Shown: one piece after another, positions 21,747-30,280 of the stretch | How positions within the stretch are numbered: position 1 is the stretch's first letter | How the letters are laid out: every line of letters begins with the position of its first letter | Source: an uncultured Alphaproteobacteria bacterium | GTDB taxonomy: Bacteria; Pseudomonadota; Alphaproteobacteria; Rhodospirillales; Rhodospirillaceae | DNA length: 64,000 bases | Direction: 5' to 3' | Assembly (NCBI GenBank): GCA_900079695.1 | Contig: LT599022.1 | Location: 834,287-898,286 of the forward strand | The notes under the pieces: generated by a model | What the model was told of the DNA's origin: nothing | Databases searched by the model: none | The model's input: the letters and a program-made list of their open reading frames with translations, nothing else | Position numbers and translations under genes: made by a program

Positions 21747-22445
21747 ATGATCGACCTGCACGGCTTCGGCCTCCAACTCGCGATGGGCGCGATGATGACC
21801 GTCGAGATCGCGCTCGGCGCCTGCGCGCTCGGGCTCGTCCTCGGCCTCGGCTGCGCGGCGATGCGGCTTTCGGGCGTCAAGCCCCTGGTGACGGCGGCCA
21901 AAACCTACACCACGATCATCCGCGGCATCCCCGAACTGCTGGTGGTGCTGCTGGTCTACTTCGGCTCCGCGCGGGTGCTCACCGGCATCGCCGAAAGCCT
22001 GGGATACGACGAATACGTCGAGCTTTCGCCGTTCGTCGCGGGCGTGATCGCTCTCAGCCTCACCTTCGGCGCCTATGCCGCGGAGGTGTTCCGCGGCGCG
22101 TTCCTGGCGGTGCCGCCGGGGCAGATCGAGGCCGCCCGCGCCCTCGGAATGTCGCCGGGCCACGCCTTCCGCCGCATCCTCCTGCCCCAGGTCTGGCGCA
22201 TCGCGCTGCCGGGGCTCGGCAACCTCTTTCTGGTGCTGCTGAAGGACACCTCGCTGGTGTCGGTGGCGGGTATGGAGGAGCTGATGCGCAAGACCGCGAT
22301 CGCCGTCAGCTTCACCAAGGAGCCGTTCACCTTCTACGCCGTCGCCACCGTGATGTATCTCGGCATGACGGTGATCTGCACCGCGGTGCTGCACGTGATG
22401 GAACGCCGCGCCAACCTGGGCTACCGCCCGCTCACCACGGTCTGA
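21747..22445 (+). CDS. Polar amino acid ABC transporter permease (HisQ-like)
   Basis: A 232-residue inner-membrane permease with five predicted transmembrane helices. Conserved elements include IIRGIPELLVVLLVYFG, the AYAAEVFRGAFLAVPPGQIEAARALGMS EAA-loop (about 110-135) that contacts the ATPase, and LLKDTSLVSVAGMEELM near the C-terminus. This is the HisQ/ArtQ group of His/Glu/Gln/Arg permeases. It forms a heterodimer with the next gene product. Start ATG 21747 has only a weak ribosome-binding site, consistent with lower expression than the binding protein. Confidence 0.93.
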   Translation: MIDLHGFGLQLAMGAMMTVEIALGACALGLVLGLGCAAMRLSGVKPLVTAAKTYTTIIRGIPELLVVLLVYFGSARVLTGIAESLGYDEYVELSPFVAGVIALSLTFGAYAAEVFRGAFLAVPPGQIEAARALGMSPGHAFRRILLPQVWRIALPGLGNLFLVLLKDTSLVSVAGMEELMRKTAIAVSFTKEPFTFYAVATVMYLGMTVICTAVLHVMERRANLGYRPLTTV

Positions 22446-22457
22446 GGAGGCGGAGCC

Positions 22458-23162
22458 ATGGAAGACGTCATCGAACGCCTGCCGGAGATGCTGATCGGCG
22501 CGGTCACCACCGTGGAGCTGACCCTCCTCGCCCTCGTCGTCGGCATCGTCATCGCGGTGCCCGCCGCGCTCGCCCGGACCTCGCGCCATCTCGCGGTGCG
22601 CGCCGTGCCCTACGCCTACATCTTCGTGTTCCGCGGCTCGCCGTTGCTGGTGCAGATGTTCCTGCTCTACTACGGCCTCTCGCAGTTCCAGTGGATCCGC
22701 GACGGCGCACTGTGGCCGATCCTGCGCCAGCCCTACTGGTGCGCGGTGATCGCCTTCGCCCTCAACACCGGCGCCTACACCGCGGAAATCCTGCGCGGCG
22801 GCATCCAGTCGATCCCCAAGGGCGAGATCGAAGCCGCGCGCGCCTGCGGCATGTCGCCGTTCCTGATGACGCGCCGGATCGTGTTGCCGCGCGCCTTCCG
22901 CATCGCTTGGCCCGCCTACGGCAACGAGGTGATCTTCATGCTCAAGGGCTCGGCGCTCGCGAGCACCATCACCCTCCTCGACATCACCGGCATGGCCCGC
23001 ACGATCATCGCCGAGAACTACCTCGCGCTCGAGTTCTTCGGCCTCGCCGGGGTCCTCTACCTGCTGATCTCCTGGGCGTTCATGCGAGTTCTCAGGGCAG
23101 TCGAAATCCGCCTCAACGGCCATCTCCGCCCGCCGTCCGAGGCGCATCGGACCGCGGCCTGA
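22458..23162 (+). CDS. Polar amino acid ABC transporter permease (HisM-like)
   Basis: A 234-residue permease, partner of the preceding HisQ-like protein. It shows the FVFRGSPLLVQMFLLYYGL segment, the EAA loop with YTAEILRGGIQSIPKGEIEAARACGMS, and ALASTITLLDITGMAR. Five transmembrane helices are predicted. GAGGAGGCGGAG lies before ATG 22458, 12 bases after the previous stop. It completes the order ATPase, binding protein, permease Q, permease M. Confidence 0.93.
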   Translation: MEDVIERLPEMLIGAVTTVELTLLALVVGIVIAVPAALARTSRHLAVRAVPYAYIFVFRGSPLLVQMFLLYYGLSQFQWIRDGALWPILRQPYWCAVIAFALNTGAYTAEILRGGIQSIPKGEIEAARACGMSPFLMTRRIVLPRAFRIAWPAYGNEVIFMLKGSALASTITLLDITGMARTIIAENYLALEFFGLAGVLYLLISWAFMRVLRAVEIRLNGHLRPPSEAHRTAA

Positions 23163-23252
23163 CCGGGGCCCGGGATTTCCGGCGTGCGTTCGTCGGCGAA
23201 CCGGGTATGATGACCGACAGCCCTCGGAACCGGCTGCGAATTACGGAGTCTT

Positions 23253-25304
23253 ATGGCGATCTCGCATGAACGAACACGGGTTCGGGAAGACGCCCCGGAC
23301 CTGCGCTTGTTCGACGTCACCGGAAAGGGAATGTTCGCGCTCGATCTCGCGGACGACGGACGCATCGTCGCCGTCGGCGCGATGGGGGCCGCGCTGCTGG
23401 GCATCGACCGCGACGATCTCGTCGGCCGCCTGCCCGCCGAGGCGTTCCCGGTGGGGGTGGCGCAGGCGGCGCACGATTGCGCCACCTTGCCGACGTTCCC
23501 GACGCGGGTGATCCAGACCACGCTGCCGACCCGCCTGGTTTCCGACCGCACCGTGGAATGGACCCTTCACGGCCTCGCCGCCGGAGCGGGGCGGGTCGCC
23601 CTTCTCGAAGCCAACGACGTCACCATTCGCAAGCGCAACGACAACCGCCTGCGCAATATGGCGCGCGCGGTCGAGCAGAGCCCGATCTCGGTGGTGATCA
23701 CCGACGTCCGCGGCGTGATCGAATACGTCAATCCGCGCTTCACCCACGTCACCGGTTACGGCTACGACGAAGCCATCGGAACGACGCCGTCGATCGTCAA
23801 ATCCGGCTTCACCTCCCCGCAACAATACCGCGAACTGTGGGAGACGATCACCGCCGGACGCGAGTGGCGCGGCGAGCTGCTGAACCGCCGCAAAAACGGC
23901 GACCTGTTCTGGGAGCACATCTCGATTTCGCCGATCCGCGACGAAACCGGCGCGATCGTCCGCTTCGTCGCGGTCAAGGAAGACGTGACGATGCGCAAGG
24001 AGTACGAGAAGCGCCTCCTCTACCAAGCGCATTACGACGACCTCACCAAGCTGCCGAACCGTCTGCTTTCGATCGACCGCCTGACCCAGGCGCTGGCGCG
24101 CGCCGACCGCAACCGCGAACACGTCGGCGTCGCGTTCATCGACCTCGACAACTTCAAGAAGGTCAACGACACCCTCGGCCACACCTACGGCGACGATCTC
24201 CTGCGGATCGCGGCGCGCCGTCTCGTGGGCTGCATCCGCGCCTCCGACACCGTCGGCCGCCTCGGTGGCGACGAGTTCCTGATCGTCCTGCCCGACCTCC
24301 ACGACCCGGCCCACGCGTTGAGCGTCGCCGACAAGATCCTCGAAGCCTTCCAGGAGCCGTTCCTGATCCTCGGCCATTCGATCACCACCACCGCCTCGGT
24401 GGGGCTGACGATCTTTCCCGGCGACGGCCGCGAAGCGAACATCCTGCTGCGCAACGCCGATGCCGCGATGTATCGCGCCAAGGACGCCGGACGCAACTGC
24501 TGCCGCACCTTCCATGCCGGGCTGAACGCCATCACGATGCACCGTCTGCGGCTCGAATCCCTGCTCTCGGGGGCGCTCGACCGCGGCGAGATCTTCGTCG
24601 TCTATCAGCCGCAGGTGGACACCCGCACCGGCCGCCTGATCGGCGCCGAGGCGCTGGCGCGCTGGCGCAGCCCCGAGCTCGGCATGGTCTCGCCGCTCGA
24701 CTTCGTGCCGCTCGCCGAAGATTCCGGGCTGATCGAGCAGATCGGCCGCTACGTGCTCGAAACCGCATGCCAGCAACTCGCCCGCTGGCGCGACCGACTG
24801 CCGCCCGGCACCCGCGTCGGCGTCAACGTCTCGCCGCGCCAGGTGGCGGTGCCGGGGTTCGCCGACGTCGTCGAAAAGGCCCTCGCGGACGCCGGACTGC
24901 CGACGCACTGTCTCGAAATCGAGCTGACCGAGAGCCTGTTCGCGCTGCGCGTGGCCACCGTCGTCGAAACCTTGAACGCCCTGCGCGCGATGGGCGTGCG
25001 CCTCGCGGTCGACGATTTCGGCACCGGCTATTCGTCGCTGTCCTACCTGCGCGAGTTCCCGGTCAACACCGTCAAGATCGACCGCTCGTTCATGATTCCG
25101 GTCGGCGACGAGGCGGCGGATTCGCTGGTCCGCGCGATCGTCACCATGGGGCACAGCCTCGGCCTCCAGGTGGTCGGCGAAGGCATCGAGACGGCGCAGC
25201 AGCTCGCCTTCCTCCAAGACGTGGGCTGCGACGCGGTGCAGGGCTACTTCGTCTCGAAGCCGCTGTCGGCCGACGCCTTCCTGCGTTTCGCCACGCGTGC
25301 CTGA
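23253..25304 (+). CDS. PAS-GGDEF-EAL cyclic-di-GMP signalling protein
   Basis: A 683-residue cytoplasmic protein with no transmembrane helix. An N-terminal PAS-like region (about 15-125) is followed by a canonical PAS with a PAC end (about 130-255; ITDVRGVIEYVNPRF, GATP-like TTPSIVKSG, EDVTMRKEYE). A GGDEF domain follows (about 260-425) with intact GGDEF in VGRLGGDEFLIV, then an EAL domain (about 430-680) with GAEALARWR and DDFGTGYSSLSYL. Both active sites appear intact, so the protein may make or degrade c-di-GMP depending on the PAS signal; no I-site R-x-x-D is evident at the usual place. It lies downstream of the importer but 90 bases away, probably independent. Confidence 0.92.
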   Translation: MAISHERTRVREDAPDLRLFDVTGKGMFALDLADDGRIVAVGAMGAALLGIDRDDLVGRLPAEAFPVGVAQAAHDCATLPTFPTRVIQTTLPTRLVSDRTVEWTLHGLAAGAGRVALLEANDVTIRKRNDNRLRNMARAVEQSPISVVITDVRGVIEYVNPRFTHVTGYGYDEAIGTTPSIVKSGFTSPQQYRELWETITAGREWRGELLNRRKNGDLFWEHISISPIRDETGAIVRFVAVKEDVTMRKEYEKRLLYQAHYDDLTKLPNRLLSIDRLTQALARADRNREHVGVAFIDLDNFKKVNDTLGHTYGDDLLRIAARRLVGCIRASDTVGRLGGDEFLIVLPDLHDPAHALSVADKILEAFQEPFLILGHSITTTASVGLTIFPGDGREANILLRNADAAMYRAKDAGRNCCRTFHAGLNAITMHRLRLESLLSGALDRGEIFVVYQPQVDTRTGRLIGAEALARWRSPELGMVSPLDFVPLAEDSGLIEQIGRYVLETACQQLARWRDRLPPGTRVGVNVSPRQVAVPGFADVVEKALADAGLPTHCLEIELTESLFALRVATVVETLNALRAMGVRLAVDDFGTGYSSLSYLREFPVNTVKIDRSFMIPVGDEAADSLVRAIVTMGHSLGLQVVGEGIETAQQLAFLQDVGCDAVQGYFVSKPLSADAFLRFATRA

Positions 25305-25358
25305 TCCGCAAAAACCGGGTATGCTGCGGCATCCCGTTCTCCGTACGGAAGAGGTGCG

Positions 25359-25640
25359 ATGAAGACCGGCACGATACTCGAACTCCTGGAAGACGCCCTC
25401 AAGGGCGGCCGCCGCTCGCGGCGCGAACGCGAGATCCAGGACCTCGTCGACAAGCTCGCGGCGAAGGAGAAGAAGCTTCTCGCCCGCCTGGCCGAGCCCC
25501 TCGACGCCGACGAGATCGCCGCCCTCAACCTCAAGCTTCAGGTCAACCGCGCCCACCAGCGCAAGGCCGCCGCCGCGCTCGATTCCTGGGCGTTGTCCGA
25601 CGACGTTCCCGAGCCGACCCCGGACGAGCCGAAGGCCTGA
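25359..25640 (+). CDS. Small charged coiled-coil hypothetical protein, 93 aa
   Basis: Not recognised. The sequence starts MKTGTILELLEDALKGG, is rich in Lys/Arg/Glu/Leu heptads (about 18-70, REIQDLVDKLAAKEKKLLARL), and ends in an acidic Pro-rich tail. It is most likely a helical hairpin. GAAGAGG precedes the ATG. It follows the c-di-GMP protein by 54 bases and converges with deoB (4 bases apart). Codon use supports a real gene. No function is proposed. Confidence 0.6.
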   Translation: MKTGTILELLEDALKGGRRSRREREIQDLVDKLAAKEKKLLARLAEPLDADEIAALNLKLQVNRAHQRKAAAALDSWALSDDVPEPTPDEPKA

Positions 25641-25644
25641 GCCC

Positions 25645-26844
25645 TCACGGCAGAAACGCGTGCCCCTCGGGCAGCGGCGCGAGGCCGAGATGGCGGGCGA
25701 CGGTCTGGGCGACGTCGGCGAAGCTTTCGCGGCGGCCGAGGTCGCGCGGCGCGACGCCGGGGCCGCAGGCGAGCACCGGCACCCATTCGCGGGTGTGGTC
25801 GGTGCCGCTCCAGGTGGGGTCGCAGCCGTGGTCGGCGGTGACGATCGCCACGTCCATCGGCCGCAGCCGGTCCAGCAGTTCGGGCAGGCGCGCGTCCCAG
25901 GCTTCGAGCGCGGCGGCGTAGCCGAGCGGATCGCGGCGATGGCCGTAGAGCGTGTCGAAGTCGACGAAGTTGGCGAACGTCAGGCTGCCCGAGGGCGCGC
26001 TCGAAGCCGCCCGCAGCGTCAGGTCGAACAGCGCCATGTCGCCCGCCGCCTTGATCTCCTGCGTCGGTCCGCGGTGGGCGAAGATGTCGCCGATCTTGCC
26101 GATCGCGATCACCTCGCGCCCCGCGTCCTTCAGCCGGTCGAGCAGCGTCGGCGCGGGCGGCGGCGTGGCGTAGTCCTTGCGGTTGGCGGTGCGGACGAAG
26201 TGCCCCGGCTCGCCGACGAACGGCCGCGCGATCACCCGGCCGACGTCGTAGCCGTCCACCAGCTCGCGGGCGACGCGGCAGACCGCATAGAGCCGGTCGA
26301 GCCCGAACGCCGCCTCGTGGGCGGCGATCTGGAACACCGAATCCGCCGACGTGTAGACGATCGGCTTGCCGGTCGCGAGGTGTTCGGCGCCGAGGTCGGC
26401 GATGATCCGCGTACCCGAGGCGTGGCGCTCGCCGAGCACGCCGGGCAAGCCGCAGCGGGCGACCAGCGCGTCGATCAGCGGCGCGGGAAAGCACGGCTCG
26501 ACGTCGGGGAAGTACCCCCAGTCGAAGCGCACCGGAACTCCCATCATCTCCCAATGGCCGGACGGCGTGTCCTTGCCGCGGCTGACCTCGCGCGCGGCGC
26601 CGAACGCGCCGGTGAAACCGCCCGCGTCGCGCATCCCCGCCGGGGCAGCGCCGGAGGCGAGCTTTGCCGCCGCGCCGAGCCCGAGAGCGGCGAGATTGGG
26701 CAGCTTCAGCGGCCCTTCCGGCCGGTTCGCGCACGCGGCGGCGATATGGCCGAGGGTATCCGCTCCGGCGTCGCCGAAGTCGGCGGCGTCGGGGGCCGAA
26801 CCGATCCCGAAGCTGTCGAGAACCAGAACGAAGGCGCGCGGCAT
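25645..26844 (-). CDS. deoB: Phosphopentomutase
   Basis: A 399-residue metalloenzyme of the alkaline phosphatase superfamily that interconverts (deoxy)ribose 1-phosphate and 5-phosphate. The N-terminal [15 protein letters not shown] segment carries the first metal Asp and the phosphorylated site lies in DTLGH. GHWEMMG and the C-terminal [10 protein letters not shown] and [12 protein letters not shown] metal motifs are present. It is the last gene of the nucleoside salvage operon, 15 bases after the deoC-deoA fusion, and provides the middle step between the two activities of that fusion. Confidence 0.95.
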   Translation of the reverse strand: MPRAFVLVLDSFGIGSAPDAADFGDAGADTLGHIAAACANRPEGPLKLPNLAALGLGAAAKLASGAAPAGMRDAGGFTGAFGAAREVSRGKDTPSGHWEMMGVPVRFDWGYFPDVEPCFPAPLIDALVARCGLPGVLGERHASGTRIIADLGAEHLATGKPIVYTSADSVFQIAAHEAAFGLDRLYAVCRVARELVDGYDVGRVIARPFVGEPGHFVRTANRKDYATPPPAPTLLDRLKDAGREVIAIGKIGDIFAHRGPTQEIKAAGDMALFDLTLRAASSAPSGSLTFANFVDFDTLYGHRRDPLGYAAALEAWDARLPELLDRLRPMDVAIVTADHGCDPTWSGTDHTREWVPVLACGPGVAPRDLGRRESFADVAQTVARHLGLAPLPEGHAFLP

Positions 26845-26859
26845 GGCGACCCTCCCGTT

Positions 26860-28947
26860 TCAGGCGACGATGCGGCCGTGCAGCACCGGCGGCGCGGCGA
26901 CCGGCCGTTCGGAAATCGTGAACGCGGCGCGCACCCGCTCGGCGGCACGCGCCGCAGCAGCAGCGTCGCGGGCGTGGATGCGGCAGAGCGGCGCATCGGC
27001 GGCGGCGCCCACGCCCAACACCTCGGAGAGGCCGACCGCGACGTCGACCCCCCGATCCGGCCGGGTGCGGCCGCCGCCGAGGTCGACGAGCGCGAGCCCG
27101 AGCCGCTTCGCGTCGATCGCGGCGACGAATCCCGCGGTCTCGGCGCGCACCTCCGTCACCACCGGCGCGTCGTCGAGATAGGCTCCGGCGTTGTCGACGA
27201 AGTCGAGCGGACCGCCGAGCGCCGCGACCATGCGCGCGAAGGTTTCCGCCGCCCGGCCGCCGTCGAGCGCAAGGCGCAGCTTGCGCGACGCGGTGGCGGC
27301 GTCGATGCCGACGAGGCCGAGCATCTCGACGCCGAGCGCGAGCGTCACCTCTTCGAGACGCGGGTCGCGGCGCTCGGCACGCAGGAACGCCACCGCTTCG
27401 GCGACTTCGAGCGCGTTGCCGACGGTCGAGCCGAGCGCCTGGTTCATGTCGGTGATCAGCGCGCGGGTCGGCAGGCCCGCCTGCTTCGCCACCGTCACCA
27501 GCCGCCGCGCCAGCGCCTCGGCGTCGGCGGGATCGACCATGAACGCGCCGGAGCCGGTCTTGACGTCGAGCACCAGCCCGTCGAGCCCGGCGGCGAGCTT
27601 CTTCGAGAGGATCGAGGCGACGATCAGCGGCAGGCTCTCGACCGTCGCGGACACGTCGCGGATCGCGTAGAGGCGGCGGTCCGCGGGGGCGAGATCGTCG
27701 GTCTGGCCGATCACCGCGCAGCCGACCCGCCGCACCACGGCGGCGAAGGTCTCGACGCTCGGCGCGACGTCATAGCCGGGAACGCTCGAAAGCTTGTCGA
27801 GGGTGCCGCCGGTATGGCCGAGACCGCGCCCGGAAATCATCGGCACGTGGACGCCGCAGGCCGCCACCAGCGGCGCGAGAATCAGGCTGACCTTGTCGCC
27901 GATGCCGCCGGTGGAGTGCTTGTCGATCACCGGCACGTCGCCGAGGCCCATCGCCCGCCAGTCGAGCACCCGCCCGGAATCCCGCATCGCCAGGGTCAGC
28001 GCGCGGCATTCGGCATCGGACAGATCGCGGAACAGCACCGCCATCGCGAACGCCGCCGCCTGCGCGTCGGCCACCGAGCCGTCGGCGAGCCCGGCGACGA
28101 AATCCGCAATCTCGGCGTCGTCGAGTTGGCCGCCGTCGCGCTTCTTCGCGATCGTCTCCTGCGGCAGGGCGCGGCGCGGACCGTCCGCCTCACCGAGCAC
28201 CGCATCGTCGTCGGCCGCGAGGATCGCCGCGAGTTCGTCCAGCAGGCCGCTCGCGCCGATGCGGAAGCGGTCCGGCGTCACCCACTCCGCGCCCATCGTC
28301 CGCTCGGCGAGGCGAACGTAGGCGACCGCCTGATCGAGGCTTCTCACCCCACCCGACACCTTGAAGCCGCAGGTTCCGCCGGTTTCCCTGATCGCTGCAA
28401 GCATCGCCTCGGCGGCCTCGGGCGTGGCGCCGACGGCGATCTTGCCGGTCGAGGTCTTGATGAAGTCGGCCCCGGCGGCGATCGCCGCCCGCGCCGCTTC
28501 CCCGATTCCGGCGGGATCGGGGAACGCGCCGGTTTCGAGAATCACCTTGAGTTTGGCCAGCACGCCGCACGCCGACTTGCAGGCCGAGACGAACTCCGCG
28601 CACGCCTCGTGATTGCCCTTCAGCCAGTCGGCGTAGGGGAACACCACGTCCACCTCCTCGACGCCGTCGTTGACCGCGCGCAGCACCTCGAACGCGGCGA
28701 GCGAGGCGTTGCTCCGCCCTTCGGGGAAGTTGGCGACCGTCACAGGGCGGATGCCGCTGTGCCGCAGCACCACCACCGGCACCAGCGCCTGACGCGGCGG
28801 CACGCACACTCCGGCGGGCGGCACCGGCGCATCGAGCGCCTTCTCGCACAGGGCGATGATCGCCGCGTCGTCGGCCTCGGGGTCGAGGTTGGTGAGATCG
28901 ATCAGCGAGAGGACGCGGCGCGCCCAGTCCTTGCGGGTCAGACTCAC
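26860..28947 (-). CDS. Fused deoxyribose-phosphate aldolase (DeoC) and thymidine phosphorylase (DeoA)
   Basis: One uninterrupted 695-residue frame joins two enzymes. Residues 1 to about 240 are DeoC of the E. coli type, with Asp100 in VDVVFP, the Schiff-base Lys164 in DFIKTSTGK and Lys196 in GFKVSGG. Residues from about 260 to 695 are a full-length thymidine/pyrimidine-nucleoside phosphorylase beginning ALPQETIAKKRDGG, with DKHSTGGIGDK (about 342-352) for phosphate binding and VLDVKTGSGAFM. The linker is about 20 residues (AAILAADDDAVLGEADGPRR). All key residues of both halves appear intact. The GTG start overlaps the punA stop (GTGA). The fusion would couple the first and last steps of deoxypyrimidine nucleoside breakdown, with DeoB supplied by the next gene. 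A sequencing error joining two genes cannot be excluded. Confidence 0.92.
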   Translation of the reverse strand: MSLTRKDWARRVLSLIDLTNLDPEADDAAIIALCEKALDAPVPPAGVCVPPRQALVPVVVLRHSGIRPVTVANFPEGRSNASLAAFEVLRAVNDGVEEVDVVFPYADWLKGNHEACAEFVSACKSACGVLAKLKVILETGAFPDPAGIGEAARAAIAAGADFIKTSTGKIAVGATPEAAEAMLAAIRETGGTCGFKVSGGVRSLDQAVAYVRLAERTMGAEWVTPDRFRIGASGLLDELAAILAADDDAVLGEADGPRRALPQETIAKKRDGGQLDDAEIADFVAGLADGSVADAQAAAFAMAVLFRDLSDAECRALTLAMRDSGRVLDWRAMGLGDVPVIDKHSTGGIGDKVSLILAPLVAACGVHVPMISGRGLGHTGGTLDKLSSVPGYDVAPSVETFAAVVRRVGCAVIGQTDDLAPADRRLYAIRDVSATVESLPLIVASILSKKLAAGLDGLVLDVKTGSGAFMVDPADAEALARRLVTVAKQAGLPTRALITDMNQALGSTVGNALEVAEAVAFLRAERRDPRLEEVTLALGVEMLGLVGIDAATASRKLRLALDGGRAAETFARMVAALGGPLDFVDNAGAYLDDAPVVTEVRAETAGFVAAIDAKRLGLALVDLGGGRTRPDRGVDVAVGLSEVLGVGAAADAPLCRIHARDAAAAARAAERVRAAFTISERPVAAPPVLHGRIVA

Positions 28948-29771
28948 GCGGGTTCCTCCATGAACGCGACCAGTAGATCCCGCAGCGCCGCGGCGCCGGT
29001 AGCGGCGCGCGCGAGGGTACGGGCGTGGGAAAGGTGGCTACCGCCCATCCCCGCGGCGAGGTTGGTGACCAGCGAAAACGCCGCGACCCGCATCCCGAGG
29101 GCGCGCGCGAGAATCACCTCGGGCACCGTCGACATGCCGACGAAATCCGCGCCGAGCAGCTTCGCGGCGCGGATTTCCGCCGGGGTTTCGAAGCTCGGTC
29201 CGGGAAACCACATGTAGACGCCTTCCGCCAGCGCCATCCCCTTCGCCACCGCGATCGCGCGGAAGCGCTCTCGCAGGCCGGGATCGTAGGCGTCGACCAT
29301 GTCGACGAAACGGCCGTCGCCGGTCGCGCCGGTCAGAGGGTTGAGACCGGTCAGATTGATGTGGTCGACGATCATCCCGACCGCACCCGGCCCCGCCTCT
29401 GGGCGCAACGAGCCCGCCGCGTTGGTGACGATCAAAGTCTTGCAGCCGAGCAGCGCCAGTGTCGCCAGCGGCACCGCCATGCCGTCGGCGTCTCCGGTTT
29501 CGTAGGAATGTACGCGCCCCTGCAGCATCGCCACCCGGCGGCGCCCGAGGGTGCCCGCCGCAACCCGCGCCGCATGACCCGCCACCGACAGGCGCGGAAA
29601 CCCGGGAACGCTCTCGTAGGGCACCTCCACCCGGTCGCCGAGCGCGGTCGCGAGCTCGGCGAGGCCGCTGCCGCAGATCACGCCGATCTCCGGCGCGATG
29701 CCGCCGAATTTTCCCTTGAGCGCCGCCGCCGCGAGCACCGCGTCGCCGTCGGAAACCAGCCGTATCGTCAT
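28944..29771 (-). CDS. punA: Purine-nucleoside phosphorylase (trimeric PNP-I type)
   Basis: A 275-residue enzyme that splits purine (deoxy)nucleosides with phosphate to base and (deoxy)ribose 1-phosphate. Visible family motifs are ICGSGLAELA near the N-terminus, GHAARVAAGTLGRRRVAMLQGRVHSYE (phosphate and nucleoside site), TNAAGSL, DHINLTGLNPL, and GMSTVPEVILAR followed by TNLAAG. The pattern is of the trimeric PunA/XapA class, not hexameric DeoD. ATG 29771 overlaps the cdd stop (ATGA) and has GGGAGAGGG upstream. The end overlaps the deoC-deoA start, so the whole operon is tightly coupled. Confidence 0.93.
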   Translation of the reverse strand: MTIRLVSDGDAVLAAAALKGKFGGIAPEIGVICGSGLAELATALGDRVEVPYESVPGFPRLSVAGHAARVAAGTLGRRRVAMLQGRVHSYETGDADGMAVPLATLALLGCKTLIVTNAAGSLRPEAGPGAVGMIVDHINLTGLNPLTGATGDGRFVDMVDAYDPGLRERFRAIAVAKGMALAEGVYMWFPGPSFETPAEIRAAKLLGADFVGMSTVPEVILARALGMRVAAFSLVTNLAAGMGGSHLSHARTLARAATGAAALRDLLVAFMEEPA

Positions 29772-30172
29772 TCTTTCCCTCTCCCGTCGAACGCACCCGG
29801 CAGCAAATCGTCGAGGCGCAGCCTGCGCACCGGCCCGTCGTCGCCGTCGGCCACCGCCACGACCGCGCCGGGCGCGGCGAATTCCGTCAACTTCTGCCGA
29901 CAGCCGCCGCACGGCGTCGCCGGAGCGCGGGCGTCGCCGCCCGCCACCGCGACCGCCACCAGCCGCCGCCGTCCCGCCGCGACCATCGCCCCGAGCGCCA
30001 CCGCCTCGGCGCACAGCCCCTCGGGATAGGCGGCGTTCTCGACGTTGCAGCCGACGTACACCGTGCCGTCGTCGGCGCGGATCGCCGCGCCCACCGGATA
30101 GTGCGAATAGGGCGCGTAGGCATGCGCCCGCACCGCGCGGGCGCGGGCCACGAGCTCCGCCAGATCGTCCAT
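29768..30172 (-). CDS. cdd: Cytidine deaminase
   Basis: A 134-residue zinc enzyme that converts (deoxy)cytidine to (deoxy)uridine. The first zinc motif is CAEAVALGAMVAAG (C-A-E), the second PCGGCRQKLTEF (P-C-x-x-C), and the substrate loop NVENAAYPEGLC is typical of homotetrameric Cdd. It opens the salvage operon cdd-punA-deoC/deoA-deoB, whose members overlap or nearly abut. Upstream (30173-30280) a TTGACG box and a 16-bp palindrome at 30252-30267 are candidates for promoter and operator. No deoR/cytR-type regulator is adjacent. Confidence 0.94.
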   Translation of the reverse strand: MDDLAELVARARAVRAHAYAPYSHYPVGAAIRADDGTVYVGCNVENAAYPEGLCAEAVALGAMVAAGRRRLVAVAVAGGDARAPATPCGGCRQKLTEFAAPGAVVAVADGDDGPVRRLRLDDLLPGAFDGRGKE

Positions 30173-30251
30173 CGCTCCGACTCCGCAAGACTCCGCTCAG
30201 TGAATCCGTCCGCCCGACGGGCGTCAACGCAAAAATCCGGAGGCGAATCGC

Positions 30252-30267
30252 AACTGCGCGCGCAGTT
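30252..30267. promoter_or_regulatory. 16-bp perfect palindrome upstream of the cdd operon
   Basis: AACTGCGCGCGCAGTT is a perfect palindrome, followed by TTT on the plus strand. It lies about 80 bases upstream of the cdd start and just past the chrA stop. It could be an operator for the nucleoside operon, since the TTGACG box at 30224-30229 lies between it and cdd. A terminator role for chrA is unlikely because the minus strand has A, not T, after the stop. Confidence 0.4.
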
Positions 30268-30280
30268 TTTCATGCCGCGA

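Noticed and set aside
25660-29217. A very long open frame on the plus strand opposite deoB and deoC-deoA
   Set aside because: It is a mirror of high third-position GC in the real minus-strand genes, has low-complexity Arg/Ala/Gly/His composition, and matches no family. The minus strand holds well-recognised enzymes.
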